Made by a program: the position numbers and the translations under genes. 33,836 nt of DNA, taken from the NCBI GenBank assembly GCA_964508495.1, contig CAZDUA010000014.1, forward strand, positions 1-33,836, in the 5' to 3' direction. The notes under the pieces are model-generated. The model had not been told where the DNA came from. It saw only the letters and a list, made by a program, of their open reading frames with translations, and made no database searches. Source of the DNA: CABMGU01 sp964508495. Lineage in GTDB: Archaea > Nanobdellota > Nanobdellia > Woesearchaeales > ARS49. This document shows positions 8,581 through 16,125 of this stretch, piece after piece (positions within the stretch are counted from its first letter, which is position 1; every line of letters starts with the position of its first letter).

Positions 8581-8614
8581 ACAAACCTCTTTTTAGTTTA
8601 AATATGGACGAAAT

Positions 8615-8623
8615 GTTTAAATA
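8615..8623. promoter_or_regulatory. shared bidirectional TATA box, permease and tRNA-Trp
   Basis: GTTTAAATA is nearly palindromic. It is centred about 30 nt before the tRNA 5' end on the plus strand. On the minus strand it predicts a permease transcript start near 8593. Confidence 0.5.
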
Positions 8624-8648
8624 AGCTCCGTTTAGAAAAAACAGTAGT

Positions 8649-8753
8649 GGGGAGATAGTTTAACCTGGCTAGAATTGGCGGCTCCAACCCGCTAGATCAG
8701 GGTTTCCGCCAACGAAAGGTGGCGGGACTGAAGTTCAAATCCCTGTCTCCCCA
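8649..8753 (+). tRNA. tRNA-Trp (CCA) with a T-arm intron
   Basis: The acceptor stem is GGGGAGA (8649-8655) with TCTCCCC (8746-8752), discriminator A8753. The D loop has G18G19 (8667-8668). The anticodon stem is GGCGG/CCGCT with loop CTCCAAC, anticodon CCA at 8684-8686. The T-stem halves CAGGG (8698-8702) and CCCTG (8741-8745) pair only if 31 nt (8703-8733) are removed, which leaves the standard T loop TTCAAAT. The mature tRNA is 74 nt without CCA. The intron lies between positions 53 and 54, not the usual 37/38 of archaeal tRNA-Trp. The last 19 nt overlap a LAGLIDADG endonuclease gene on the other strand. Confidence 0.9.
8703..8733 (+). other. noncanonical tRNA intron (53/54) with bulge-helix-bulge
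   Basis: The splice motif is complete. The central helix is TCAG (8697-8700) with CTGA (8728-8731). The two 3-nt bulges are GGT (8701-8703, cut after GG) and AGT (8732-8734, cut after AG). The intron stem is TTCCGCCA (8704-8711) with TGGCGGGA (8720-8727), loop ACGAAAGG. Confidence 0.85.
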
Positions 8754-9379
8754 TATAGGGAAGCTGCCAGGAGCTTCCCTTTTATTTTCTCCAAGTTTTT
8801 AGAGTTATTCGTACCGATATCTTCTGACCAGTGTAACAAGTCTTTCTTGCTTCTTAACACGACTTCAAACCCGTTATGCATCCTTCCTTTGGAGCTTATG
8901 TATGGTTTAAAGCCCAACATTTCTAAACTGCTCTGAACTTCCTTTGCAAAAACTTTACTTTTCATTGAAAACTTTAAGAGGAGATATTCATATCCTCTGA
9001 AACGCTGAAAAACGAAGCAACCATCAGTATCGAATAAGCCACGCAGAAATGCTTTGCTGAAATTAGGACGTTTTTTAATCCAATCTGGAATAATCATATC
9101 ACCATGAGTCTTCGGAACGCCCAAATTAAGTAAACCCCTAACTGCAATTTTTGAACAGAGTTGTATACAAATTACGGAGTGCTCAGGATATCTGTATAGC
9201 GAAGGCCTTTTGTTAAACAATTTCTCCAGAGTATTACAAATGTATTTTGCATAAGATTCTTCATTTCGGAGGTTACACCATACATTTAATTGATAACCAT
9301 GTCTAAGCGATTCCTTCAGCTTTCCATCACCAAAGAGTATGCCTGTAAGCTCTGCCAGTTCAACCGTTTTTGTAAGCAT
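8735..9379 (-). CDS. LAGLIDADG homing endonuclease
   Basis: A protein of 214 residues with two LAGLIDADG motifs: LTGILFGDGKL near residue 12 and FLRGLFDTDGCF near residue 112. Each supplies the acidic metal-binding residue, so it is a single-chain two-repeat enzyme that should cut one long DNA site. A TATA box (9400-9410) centred 27 nt ahead of ATG 9379 indicates a leaderless transcript. The last dozen residues (from about GKLLAASLY to ETGI) are encoded by the reverse of the tRNA terminator and T arm, so the natural C-terminus was probably replaced when the gene landed here. Codon choice is less biased to A-ending codons than in the neighbouring genes. It is free-standing, not inside an intein or intron. 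Confidence 0.85.
   Translation of the reverse strand: MLTKTVELAELTGILFGDGKLKESLRHGYQLNVWCNLRNEESYAKYICNTLEKLFNKRPSLYRYPEHSVICIQLCSKIAVRGLLNLGVPKTHGDMIIPDWIKKRPNFSKAFLRGLFDTDGCFVFQRFRGYEYLLLKFSMKSKVFAKEVQSSLEMLGFKPYISSKGRMHNGFEVVLRSKKDLLHWSEDIGTNNSKNLEKIKGKLLAASLYGETGI
8758..8788 (+). terminator. tRNA-Trp terminator
   Basis: An 8-bp stem GGGAAGCT/AGCTTCCC (8758-8765, 8772-8779) with a 6-nt loop is followed by TTTTATTTT, a few bases after the tRNA. On the minus strand the same DNA is read as the end of the endonuclease gene. Confidence 0.7.
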
Positions 9380-9556
9380 AAGTATAGAGTTGCTTTGTCA
9401 TTTTAAATTCACTATGCTGGCTTGTCCAGTGCTTTACTTTATCGTCAAGAAAACCTTCCGGAATGTCTAGTGGAACTTACGGAATTAAAACAGTATGAAA
9501 AGGCAGGGGTTGTCGGACTGTTAAAATGTAAGGCAGCAGAGAGTGATGCTCACGAA
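9380..9556. other. spacer in the foreign insert
   Basis: This spacer holds the endonuclease promoter (ATTTTAAATTC, 9400-9410). A plus-strand frame from TTG 9422 stays open for 100 codons but overlaps the gene on the other strand and has no promoter or ribosome site, so I do not call it a gene. Confidence 0.35.
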
Positions 9557-10315
9557 CTAATCATCAGCTACATTCGCAAGGATGTGTCGCTGAATCGCAC
9601 GATGAGTTGCGGCGTAATCAACCAGCTTCACATCCTCGGTGAACTGATTAAGTTCCGGACCATCCTGGAGGGCAGAGTCTGCAGATTTGATAAATTGAGC
9701 GACCGTTCTCCCCGTGGATGTTAGTTCTAGATTCCCTTTTTGAGAAGTAACAAGTCCTACATCAGCAATGCGTTGACTTAGTCTCCTGACATAAGTCATC
9801 CTTTGGGTATGGTTATCACTGCGATGATGAGGATACTGGCTGAAACAACTAGTAAGATTGCCTGCGGGGGTTGCACCATCGGCTAATTTTCTGTAAAATC
9901 CAACATCTGCCGAATAATCTGCGTTTCGCGCGCCTCTTCCAAAGATTTGGAAGAGAGTCAGATCAAGGTCATTTGCAAGTCTCAGTAACCCTGCAGCAAT
10001 AGGGCGAGCATGCTTTGTTCCCATTTCTGTGAGATTCCAAAGATAAGAATTCGAGCTCTTTCCCTCGCCACGCATAGAGGCAAGGTACTTGTTACCGTCC
10101 GCTGCTCCTTTACACTGGGCTAGGAGCAGTTCGAACTGAGAACCAAAATAAGGACATTCAGAATAAGGAATATATTCCTTGATGATCTGGGAAAGCGTCT
10201 GCTGTTTATCAGTGAGCGCTTTGCTGAAAAGAATCGCGCACGGTTCTTGTTTCAGCATTTCAACGATTTTCTCAGTATTGATTCGATCAATTTGCACGGG
10301 TGTTCCGGGTAGCAT
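9557..10315 (-). CDS. hypothetical protein, possible winged-helix DNA binder
   Basis: A protein of 252 residues that I do not recognise. ATG 10315 is preferred over GTG 10336 because a TATA box (CATTTATAAG, 10340-10348) is centred close to 27 nt upstream, giving a leaderless start. There is no signal peptide or membrane segment. Two regions look like winged-helix units: about 95-130 (SSNSYLWNLTEMGTKHARPI) and about 185-225 (RLSQRIADVGLVTSQKGNLEL, a recognition helix plus wing). It lies between the homing endonuclease and the host operon. It has more balanced codon use and higher GC than its neighbours, which suggests transfer with the endonuclease. It could be a regulator of a mobile element; this is an inference. 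Confidence 0.55.
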   Translation of the reverse strand: MLPGTPVQIDRINTEKIVEMLKQEPCAILFSKALTDKQQTLSQIIKEYIPYSECPYFGSQFELLLAQCKGAADGNKYLASMRGEGKSSNSYLWNLTEMGTKHARPIAAGLLRLANDLDLTLFQIFGRGARNADYSADVGFYRKLADGATPAGNLTSCFSQYPHHRSDNHTQRMTYVRRLSQRIADVGLVTSQKGNLELTSTGRTVAQFIKSADSALQDGPELNQFTEDVKLVDYAATHRAIQRHILANVADD

Positions 10316-10443
10316 AAGATAAGAGTCACCCACCACCCCTTATAAATGTTTCTATTTTTACTACTCAAAAGAGACAAATTTTACTGGTGCGCGCCTCGTC
10401 TTGTCGGACAGTTCAAACAAAGCTTCTTTAGATTATTTGTAAA

Positions 10444-10791
10444 CTACTTCAAAATATGCACAACGTCTCCCAACTGTGTGCCACTTTTCCAAATAGTGCC
10501 AGCTGGAAACTCTAAAAGAAACATAAACGGCTTTCTCGGAGAATAAATATCCCAAGGCTCCCACTCAGGGCGCAATTCGACAACCTCCCAGCTCTCGTCT
10601 AAAAAAACCAAATCAATATTATCACGACAAAACCAAGAATGCAATCTTACAATCTGCTCTTTTGGAAAAGAAAACAACAAAGGAACAACTTTCTTGCGAA
10701 ACATCATGCCCTTAGTCTGCTGCCAATAAGTCTTACACTCCTCAAAAGAATGCGCAAGTACACTATCCTTTGTTGCATTAATTATTGGCAT
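10444..10791 (-). CDS. DUF192 family protein
   Basis: A protein of 115 residues matching the DUF192 (UPF0127) fold: MMFRKK near residue 30, a hydrophobic LLFSF strand, the DLVFLDESWEVVEL core and the FPAGTIWKSGTQLGDVV ending. Family members are small beta-rich proteins found in archaea and bacteria; their function is not established. Many carry a signal peptide but this one has none, so it should be cytoplasmic. Its ATG overlaps the stop codon of the upstream gene (TAATG, one shared base), so translation is coupled. It is the last gene of the NUDIX-PolX operon. Confidence 0.75.
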   Translation of the reverse strand: MPIINATKDSVLAHSFEECKTYWQQTKGMMFRKKVVPLLFSFPKEQIVRLHSWFCRDNIDLVFLDESWEVVELRPEWEPWDIYSPRKPFMFLLEFPAGTIWKSGTQLGDVVHILK

Positions 10792-11063
10792 TATAGATAT
10801 TTAACAATCTTGTCACGAGCGAGCTTAAGAAAATCAAGCCTTCTTGCACGAGGACCCTGCACTCTAGAATTCGTGCCCTCGCGCGCATGCATGTCCTTTT
10901 CCAAAAAAGACTGCAACTCCTTAATCTCCGTATTTAATACACTCTTCAACTGAGTAGACGTCGTAATCTTATTCTCAGAAACCCATTTCAAAAAAGAATG
11001 AAACTCAGTAGTTTCGCTCACATAAGAAGGCGTCTTCTGCTTCAAATCTTCTTTTATCGTCAT
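10791..11063 (-). CDS. small hypothetical helical protein
   Basis: A protein of 90 residues, predicted mostly helical, with a basic stretch RVQGPRARRLDFLKLARDKI near the C-terminus. I recognise no family. It begins 15 nt after the PolX stop codon and its stop overlaps the DUF192 start, so it belongs to the same operon. The basic helix could bind nucleic acid or a partner such as PolX; nothing in the sequence proves it. Confidence 0.6.
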   Translation of the reverse strand: MTIKEDLKQKTPSYVSETTEFHSFLKWVSENKITTSTQLKSVLNTEIKELQSFLEKDMHAREGTNSRVQGPRARRLDFLKLARDKIVKYL

Positions 11064-11078
11064 ACGTTAACCACTAAC

Positions 11079-12797
11079 TCAACGTCTTAAAAACCTTTCC
11101 AATTTATTCAACGGCCAAGCATTGATAACATCTTTGACTTCAGCCCAGCCTCTTCTCGCCTGCGCAATACCCAACTCCATAAAACGCAAATGATCAACAG
11201 CATGGCTGTCAGTATCAATAGAAATCTTACACCCAACTTCAACCGCCTTTCTAACGTGCAAGTCCTTCAAATCAAGCCTTGAAGGATAAGAATCAACCTC
11301 CAAAGCAATTCCGCGTTCTTTTGCAGCCTCTGCCACTTTCTCAAAATCAAAATCATACGGCTCGCGCTGGCCAATAAGCCTGCCAGTAGGATGAACAAAA
11401 ACATTAACGTAAGGATTCTCAAAAGCTTTCAAAATACGCTTCGTCATCTCTTGTCTGGAAGACTTAAACCTAGAATGAATAGCGGCAATAACAATGTCCA
11501 GCTCTTTGAGATGTTTGTTGCCATAGTCCAAAGAGCCATCAGCAAGAATATCAACCTCAGAACCCTTTAAAATACGCATCCTGAAATTCTTCTGCAAGCT
11601 ATCAAGCTCTTTCAAATACTTCACCAACCGCTTTTCGTCCATACCATTCGCAATACGCTCGCTCTTAGAATGATCAGTCATAGCAATATACTTGTAACCT
11701 CTTTGCTGGGCAGCCCTTGCCATCTCCTCAATAGAATGCAATCCATCACTCCACTTACTATGCATGTGCAAGTCACCCTTCATCGCATCATAAGAAATAA
11801 CGTCAGGAAGCTTATGCTTAAGCGCGGCCTGAATCTCTCCAAGATTCTCTCTCAACTCAGGAGCAATAACCGGCAAACCAAGCTTTTGATAAACTTCCTT
11901 TTCAGTCCTGCCACAAACATACCTGTCCTTCCTCGTATACAAACCATACTCAGAAAGCTTGAGACCTTTCTTAATCGCCATCTGCCTCAGCGCAACATTA
12001 TGGTCAGTGCTACCAGTAAAATACTGCATTGCAGCACCAAAAGATTTTTCCTCAAGAACACGAACATCAACTTGCAAGCCGTCCTTCAAGATGACAGTAC
12101 TTTTAGTTGGTCCCTTTGCCAGAACGGTCTGCACCTCAGGCATTTTCGTAAAAAATTCCATAACTTTTGCAGGCTTACTACTGATAACAAGAATGTCAAT
12201 ATCACCAACAGTCTCCTTCATACGGCGCAAACTACCAGCAGGCTCTGCACGCTTAACACCATCAATTCTTGACAGTGTTTCAGCAAGCTCTCTGGCTAAA
12301 GGCAACGCAAGACCCAACAGTTTCCTCTCAGCACCCTGCTTAACAATACCGAGACCTCTTAGAATATCCTGCTCACTCTTCGCGCCAAAACCCTCAAGCT
12401 TTCTCAACTTCCCAGCCTTGGCAGCACGCTCCAACTCACCCATACTCCTGATATGAAACTTTTTGTACAATTTCATAACCTTCTTAGGACCGAGACTAGG
12501 AACGTGCATCATCTCCTCAACACCCTTAGGAATCAATTTCACAATCTGATTGAACTCTTTCATCTTCCCAGTCTTCAAAAATTCCTCAATCTTCAAAGCA
12601 AGACCTTGTCCAACACCAGGAATCTCCATCAAAGCCTTAACACCACCAGAAGAATAAATCCTCTCAACAGGCTCGCCTAAAGCCTCTAACGCACGAGCGG
12701 CCTTCCTATACGCGTTAGGCTTCCAGTCAACGCCCTTCATCTCCAAGACGTCAGCCATTTCAAAAAACATTTCCGCAATTTCCCTATTCTTTGACAT
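11079..12797 (-). CDS. polX: DNA polymerase/3'-5' exonuclease PolX
   Basis: A protein of 572 residues, the usual size of prokaryotic PolX. Helix-hairpin-helix units near residues 45-72 and 90-112 bind DNA. The polymerase beta-type palm has GSLRR (188-192), the metal ligands Asp199 and Asp201 (VGDIDIL) and Asp244 (QVDVRV), plus the TGSTDHN motif (261-267). A complete C-terminal PHP domain follows, with HMH (344-346), Asp351, TDH (374-376) and the later HPTGR and DTDSH motifs, so exonuclease activity is expected. It should fill short gaps in base-excision repair. It overlaps the upstream NUDIX gene by 14 nt, so the two are coupled. A uracil glycosylase gene lies nearby on the other strand. Confidence 0.93.
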   Translation of the reverse strand: MSKNREIAEMFFEMADVLEMKGVDWKPNAYRKAARALEALGEPVERIYSSGGVKALMEIPGVGQGLALKIEEFLKTGKMKEFNQIVKLIPKGVEEMMHVPSLGPKKVMKLYKKFHIRSMGELERAAKAGKLRKLEGFGAKSEQDILRGLGIVKQGAERKLLGLALPLARELAETLSRIDGVKRAEPAGSLRRMKETVGDIDILVISSKPAKVMEFFTKMPEVQTVLAKGPTKSTVILKDGLQVDVRVLEEKSFGAAMQYFTGSTDHNVALRQMAIKKGLKLSEYGLYTRKDRYVCGRTEKEVYQKLGLPVIAPELRENLGEIQAALKHKLPDVISYDAMKGDLHMHSKWSDGLHSIEEMARAAQQRGYKYIAMTDHSKSERIANGMDEKRLVKYLKELDSLQKNFRMRILKGSEVDILADGSLDYGNKHLKELDIVIAAIHSRFKSSRQEMTKRILKAFENPYVNVFVHPTGRLIGQREPYDFDFEKVAEAAKERGIALEVDSYPSRLDLKDLHVRKAVEVGCKISIDTDSHAVDHLRFMELGIAQARRGWAEVKDVINAWPLNKLERFLRR

Positions 12798-13188
12798 TCA
12801 AAAACGCCTCTGCCTTTCTCAAAATATTCTTCGCATTATCATAAGTCAACTTAGCCACTGCTTCCTTAAATGAAAGCCAAACAAAACCCTTGTGCTCGTG
12901 AGAAAGAGTTACTTTTTCAGTCTTCGTTCTTGCAACGAAAAACACGACCTCTTTTGCAATAGTTCTCCCCTCTTTTTTGAAAAAATACCTTATTCTCTCA
13001 CTAAAACCAGGCAGGATTTCAGCATCAACAATCCCAGTTTCTTCCTTAAGCTCACGCAATGTAGCCTGCACATCACTCTCGCCCTTCTCAACATGACCCT
13101 TAGGAAAATCCCAATGCCCGGCTCCATACTGAAGCAACAAATACCTGCCGTCATTAAAGACAACAACACCCGCACTCTTTTCTTGCAT
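12784..13188 (-). CDS. NUDIX hydrolase, Ap4A-type
   Basis: A protein of 134 residues with a full NUDIX box at residues 31-53 (Gly31, Glu37, Arg45, Glu46, Glu49, Glu50, Gly52). The start GVVVFNDGRYLLLQYGAGHW and the FPKGHVEKGE context match bis(5'-nucleosyl)-tetraphosphatases, which remove Ap4A and similar dinucleotides. Cleaning of damaged nucleotides is an alternative, given that it is coupled to PolX. The TATA box (13208-13218) is centred 25 nt before ATG 13188, so the operon transcript is leaderless. It is the first gene of a four-gene operon. Confidence 0.85.
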   Translation of the reverse strand: MQEKSAGVVVFNDGRYLLLQYGAGHWDFPKGHVEKGESDVQATLRELKEETGIVDAEILPGFSERIRYFFKKEGRTIAKEVVFFVARTKTEKVTLSHEHKGFVWLSFKEAVAKLTYDNAKNILRKAEAFLNVKE

Positions 13189-13338
13189 ACGCTAAAAAGC
13201 ATATTTCAATATTTAAACACTCGTACAACCAAAGCAAATTCTGCGGAATTTGCAAGGTCGGAAAAGCTCTAAAAACTATATATTAAAGAGGCGCTTTTTC
13301 AACAAAGCTTAAATATGCCCTGCTTGGTCGTAAATAAC
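13189..13338. promoter_or_regulatory. divergent promoter region with inverted repeat
   Basis: The minus-strand TATA AATATTTAAAC (13208-13218) serves the NUDIX operon. The plus-strand TATA CTTAAATAT (13308-13316), centred 27 nt before ATG 13339, serves the lipoprotein gene. Between them lies a perfect 8-bp inverted repeat GCAAATTC/GAATTTGC (13234-13253), a candidate operator. Confidence 0.55.
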
Positions 13339-14193
13339 ATGAAATATGTTTCATTGCTGATTATGATGTTGCTTATTCTAGCAGCCTGCACGCAACCAGA
13401 GGAAAAGAAAGAAAGCGAAGCAGACAAGCTTGCAGACCAACTAAAAGAACAAACAATAGAACCAGAAGTAACAGAAACAATAGAACAACCAGCGCAAGAA
13501 GAAACTTCAGAAACAACACCTGAAATAATAGAAATACCAGAAGAAAAAGAAACAACAGAAGAAACAACTTCACCAGCACAAGAACGCACAAGCATGTACA
13601 AGTTCCTCGATAAATTCGCAAAAGTAACTGGATACGAGTTCAAAAACAAAGCAAACCACTATTATGTAAAAGGCACAACATACAAAGTAATCCTGGGCAG
13701 TGCAAAAATAGAAAAAGGAGTGAAATTCGGAGAAACAACAAAAAGCCTGTTCTATTATGATACTGTATACGTTGACAGGGCAACAAAAACAGCCATAGCA
13801 TACTGCGAAGGCCACACGAGCCAAATAAACACACAATGCAATCAGCTAGAACTATACGACCTGGCATACCCAGTAACATACGCTGACTACAGCATACTAT
13901 TGCCAGAAGACTGGCTGCTCACATACCTAGACAAAGAACCAACACTCATGGAAACAAACAAATACTATCTAGAAGGAAGAGCCACGGTCTTTGTCAAAAT
14001 AGACGATGACCCAGACGTGGAACTAAGCATCGACCCAGGAACAGGATTAATACTAAGAGCTGACAGAAAGAATGGAGACCAAATACTAGCACGCTACGAA
14101 TACTCAAAACTTTCAGCAAACACGGTAAGAGATTACGATATAAGGCACAGAAGTAAAAGCGAAATACCAAGCGAAGAAACATTTTATAAGTAA
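13339..14193 (+). CDS. lipoprotein of unknown function
   Basis: A protein of 284 residues. ATG 13339 is chosen over 13315 because the TATA box sits 27 nt upstream and the signal peptide starts here. The lipobox LLILAAC gives Cys17. A Glu/Thr/Pro-rich low-complexity linker (about 20-85) lifts the folded domain off the membrane. Residues about 95-284 hold a domain with two close cysteines (CEGHTSQINTQC) and strand-rich repeats. The part near ELSIDPGTGLILRADRKNGD resembles outer-membrane-lipoprotein-sorting-type beta sheets, but I cannot assign a family. It lies before the uracil glycosylase gene, which has its own TATA box. Confidence 0.65.
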   Translation: MKYVSLLIMMLLILAACTQPEEKKESEADKLADQLKEQTIEPEVTETIEQPAQEETSETTPEIIEIPEEKETTEETTSPAQERTSMYKFLDKFAKVTGYEFKNKANHYYVKGTTYKVILGSAKIEKGVKFGETTKSLFYYDTVYVDRATKTAIAYCEGHTSQINTQCNQLELYDLAYPVTYADYSILLPEDWLLTYLDKEPTLMETNKYYLEGRATVFVKIDDDPDVELSIDPGTGLILRADRKNGDQILARYEYSKLSANTVRDYDIRHRSKSEIPSEETFYK

Positions 14194-14212
14194 ATCTTCA
14201 CACTAATTCTAT

Positions 14213-14713
14213 GTGGACAGCCTGAAAATAATTGCGCAACAAATAAAGAAGGATAAAACTTGTCCTTTATCCAGAAATGCAACAAATGCAGTTCCGGGAG
14301 AAGGGCCAGCAAATGCCAAAATAGTGTTTATCGGTGAGGCGCCAGGCAAAATGGAGGATTTAACAGGACATCCATTTGTAGGCAGATCAGGAATATTTCT
14401 TACAAAGCAAATGGAAAAGATTGGACTGAAACGTGCTGAGGTTTTTATAACATCAATTGAGAAATATCGTCCTCCTGATAATAGGCTTCCAAACGAAATT
14501 GAAATACATGCGTGCAGGCCATACTTGCTCAGGCAACTAAAAATAATAAAACCAGAAATTGTGGTTCTGCTGGGCAGAACAGCAGAATGCATTAAGCCAT
14601 ACCTTACGGCAAAACACATTATTTCTACAGTACACCCATCGGCAGCAATGAGGTTCACAAAAATGAGAATACGAATGGAAAAAGACTTTCAACAATTAAA
14701 ACGCCTTCTATAA
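14213..14713 (+). CDS. uracil-DNA glycosylase, family 4-like, reduced Fe-S ligands
   Basis: A protein of 166 residues. Motif GEAPGKMED (41-49), the FVGRSG segment and the C-terminal HPSAAMR (141-147) place it in the family-4 (UDGa) group, which removes uracil from DNA. Family members bind a 4Fe-4S cluster through four cysteines. Here only Cys17 and Cys101 remain: the first of the N-terminal pair is replaced (Asp14) and the KCRPP cysteine is Tyr85. The cluster is probably absent or altered. GTG 14213 is the start: ATG 14211 is out of frame, and a TATA box (14181-14190) is centred 27 nt upstream. Product uracil gaps could be repaired by PolX, encoded nearby. Confidence 0.85.
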   Translation: MDSLKIIAQQIKKDKTCPLSRNATNAVPGEGPANAKIVFIGEAPGKMEDLTGHPFVGRSGIFLTKQMEKIGLKRAEVFITSIEKYRPPDNRLPNEIEIHACRPYLLRQLKIIKPEIVVLLGRTAECIKPYLTAKHIISTVHPSAAMRFTKMRIRMEKDFQQLKRLL

Positions 14714-14757
14714 GGCCACCACAAAGCTTTTATAGCAAGTTCTGCTAAAAAAGCATT

Positions 14758-15162
14758 ATGCATAAAGATGAATTTGACAGAGACATGCAGGAATACCTGC
14801 GCGCAAGAAAGAAAGCAGGCTTTGACATAAGAGGACTAATAAACAAACTGCTGCCAAAAAAACAGCCATCACCGCACGTTGACCTTCCAGAAGAAGTAGA
14901 AGTTTATCACGAAGAATCACAAAAGCCAGCGAGAAAAGAAACAGTTCTTACAAAATTCTTCAAAAAAGAAGAACCAGCAAATGAAGCACTCCTGCGAGAA
15001 CAAATGCGCGCAGATGATGCACTAAACGATATGAAGGAAGTATCTAAAATTGCATTATCCGCAGTCAAACAACTCCAGGACGAACAATTACGCGAGTTCA
15101 AACAATCACCAGATTTTGAAAGACTAAAAACAATACTAAAAAAGCACGATTTAATTAAATAA
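14758..15162 (+). CDS. small hypothetical coiled-coil protein
   Basis: A protein of 134 residues with no signal peptide. The N-terminus is charged and helical (DRDMQEYLRARKK), the middle is a Pro/Glu-rich linker, and residues about 78-130 form a likely amphipathic helix pair. I recognise no family. The TATA box CTTTTATAG (14727-14735) is centred 27 nt before ATG 14758, so it is leaderless. Its last 12 nt overlap the end of the converging phospholipase D gene. Confidence 0.6.
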   Translation: MHKDEFDRDMQEYLRARKKAGFDIRGLINKLLPKKQPSPHVDLPEEVEVYHEESQKPARKETVLTKFFKKEEPANEALLREQMRADDALNDMKEVSKIALSAVKQLQDEQLREFKQSPDFERLKTILKKHDLIK

Positions 15163-16059
15163 TCTAGCAAACTCATTCTCGAACAACTGCGCGAGCTCAG
15201 AATCACGAATAATAATCACGTTCTCATCATTCCTCTCATTCGCATTCCTTGAAGGATTATAACTGCCAGTGATTACAGTCTCGCCATCAACAATGAAAAC
15301 CTTATGATGGACTTTTGCAATCTTAGAAAAATCCTTTAACTTTTCATACTCACTATACTTATCCTTTCGCGGGTCAAAAACACCCCTGACTTCAACACCC
15401 TGCTCTGTTTTTTCCAACAACAAATCACCAATAGCATCATCCGTGAAAGAAAAAGTCATAAAATGAATTGAATTTCCAGCAGACTGTAAAACATCAAGCA
15501 CATGAGCTTGACAATCATCTTCCGGACAAAAGTAAGCCTCGAACAGCTTGCCGTTCAATTTGACAAGCCCAACACCAGAATCACCACCATGAAAGATTCC
15601 AGATGAAAGTTCATCAAATTCTGCCTTGTAAACTTTTGCCAGAGTTTTGCTTTGGACAAAAACCACATTGTTTGGAATTGACATTTCCTGCGAAGGATTC
15701 CAAGAGCCAGTCCAGACAAAATTACTATCAATTACGCAAAACTTGTTATGCATTAAGCCACTGCCAAACTCCTCAATAGCGCCAGGCAAAGCATGATCTT
15801 CATCAACAACCAGTCCTGCGCCCTTCTCATCAAGAATATCAAAAAAATCGTTATTCGCATGGTACATGGCACAATAAAGAGACTCTGCACTGCTGGTTTT
15901 TTCAGCAAAAACCTCCTTGCAGTCAACCTGATCACAGAAAAAAGCCTCAATACTGCCAGTTTCTTCAGGTATCACAGAGGTGCAGGAAACCAGCAAAAAT
16001 AGCAAAAAAGCATATCTGAACCCCATATGGGCCTTTATAAATCCCGCCTCTATAATCAT
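15151..16059 (-). CDS. phospholipase D-like lipoprotein
   Basis: Up to 302 residues. Two HKD motifs are intact: HNKFCVID followed by GSWN in the first half and HHKVFIVD followed by GSYN in the second, the paired active site of the PLD superfamily. A hydrophobic stretch ending in LLVSC predicts a lipoprotein facing outward. Members hydrolyse phospholipids, nucleic acids or other phosphodiesters; this size and paired layout also fit Nuc-type nucleases. Two starts are possible: ATG 16059, about 12 nt from the predicted transcript start, or ATG 16026, which gives a neater signal peptide (MGFRYAFLLFLLVSC). Neither has a Shine-Dalgarno. A DNA-scavenging or defensive surface role is plausible. Confidence 0.8.
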   Translation of the reverse strand: MIIEAGFIKAHMGFRYAFLLFLLVSCTSVIPEETGSIEAFFCDQVDCKEVFAEKTSSAESLYCAMYHANNDFFDILDEKGAGLVVDEDHALPGAIEEFGSGLMHNKFCVIDSNFVWTGSWNPSQEMSIPNNVVFVQSKTLAKVYKAEFDELSSGIFHGGDSGVGLVKLNGKLFEAYFCPEDDCQAHVLDVLQSAGNSIHFMTFSFTDDAIGDLLLEKTEQGVEVRGVFDPRKDKYSEYEKLKDFSKIAKVHHKVFIVDGETVITGSYNPSRNANERNDENVIIIRDSELAQLFENEFARLFN

Positions 16060-16066
16060 TGTGTTG

Positions 16067-16105
16067 CTACTTTCGAGTAGTCGAAAATAGAAAGATTTAA
16101 ATATC
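16067..16105. promoter_or_regulatory. bidirectional TATA box and inverted repeat upstream of PLD gene
   Basis: The near-palindromic GATTTAAATATC (16094-16105) can direct the PLD gene leftwards (start near 16071) and a short transcript rightwards (start near 16126). An inverted repeat with TTTCGA/TCGAAA core (16067-16090) covers the expected PLD transcript start. Confidence 0.45.
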
Positions 16106-16125
16106 TCTTACACTATACGAGAGTA

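Noticed and set aside
8677..8710. Canonical 37/38 intron in tRNA-Trp, pairing GGCGG with CCGCC at 8706-8710
   Set aside because: It would leave no partner for the T-stem CCCTG, whereas the T-arm intron restores every stem and has a complete bulge-helix-bulge.
9422..9724. Plus-strand open frame of 100 codons in the foreign insert
   Set aside because: TTG start, no promoter or ribosome site, and half of it is antisense to the better supported 252-residue gene.
10456..10470. Possible second attachment site copy of the tRNA 3' end
   Set aside because: Only GTCTCCC matches, seven bases inside the DUF192 gene, which is expected by chance.
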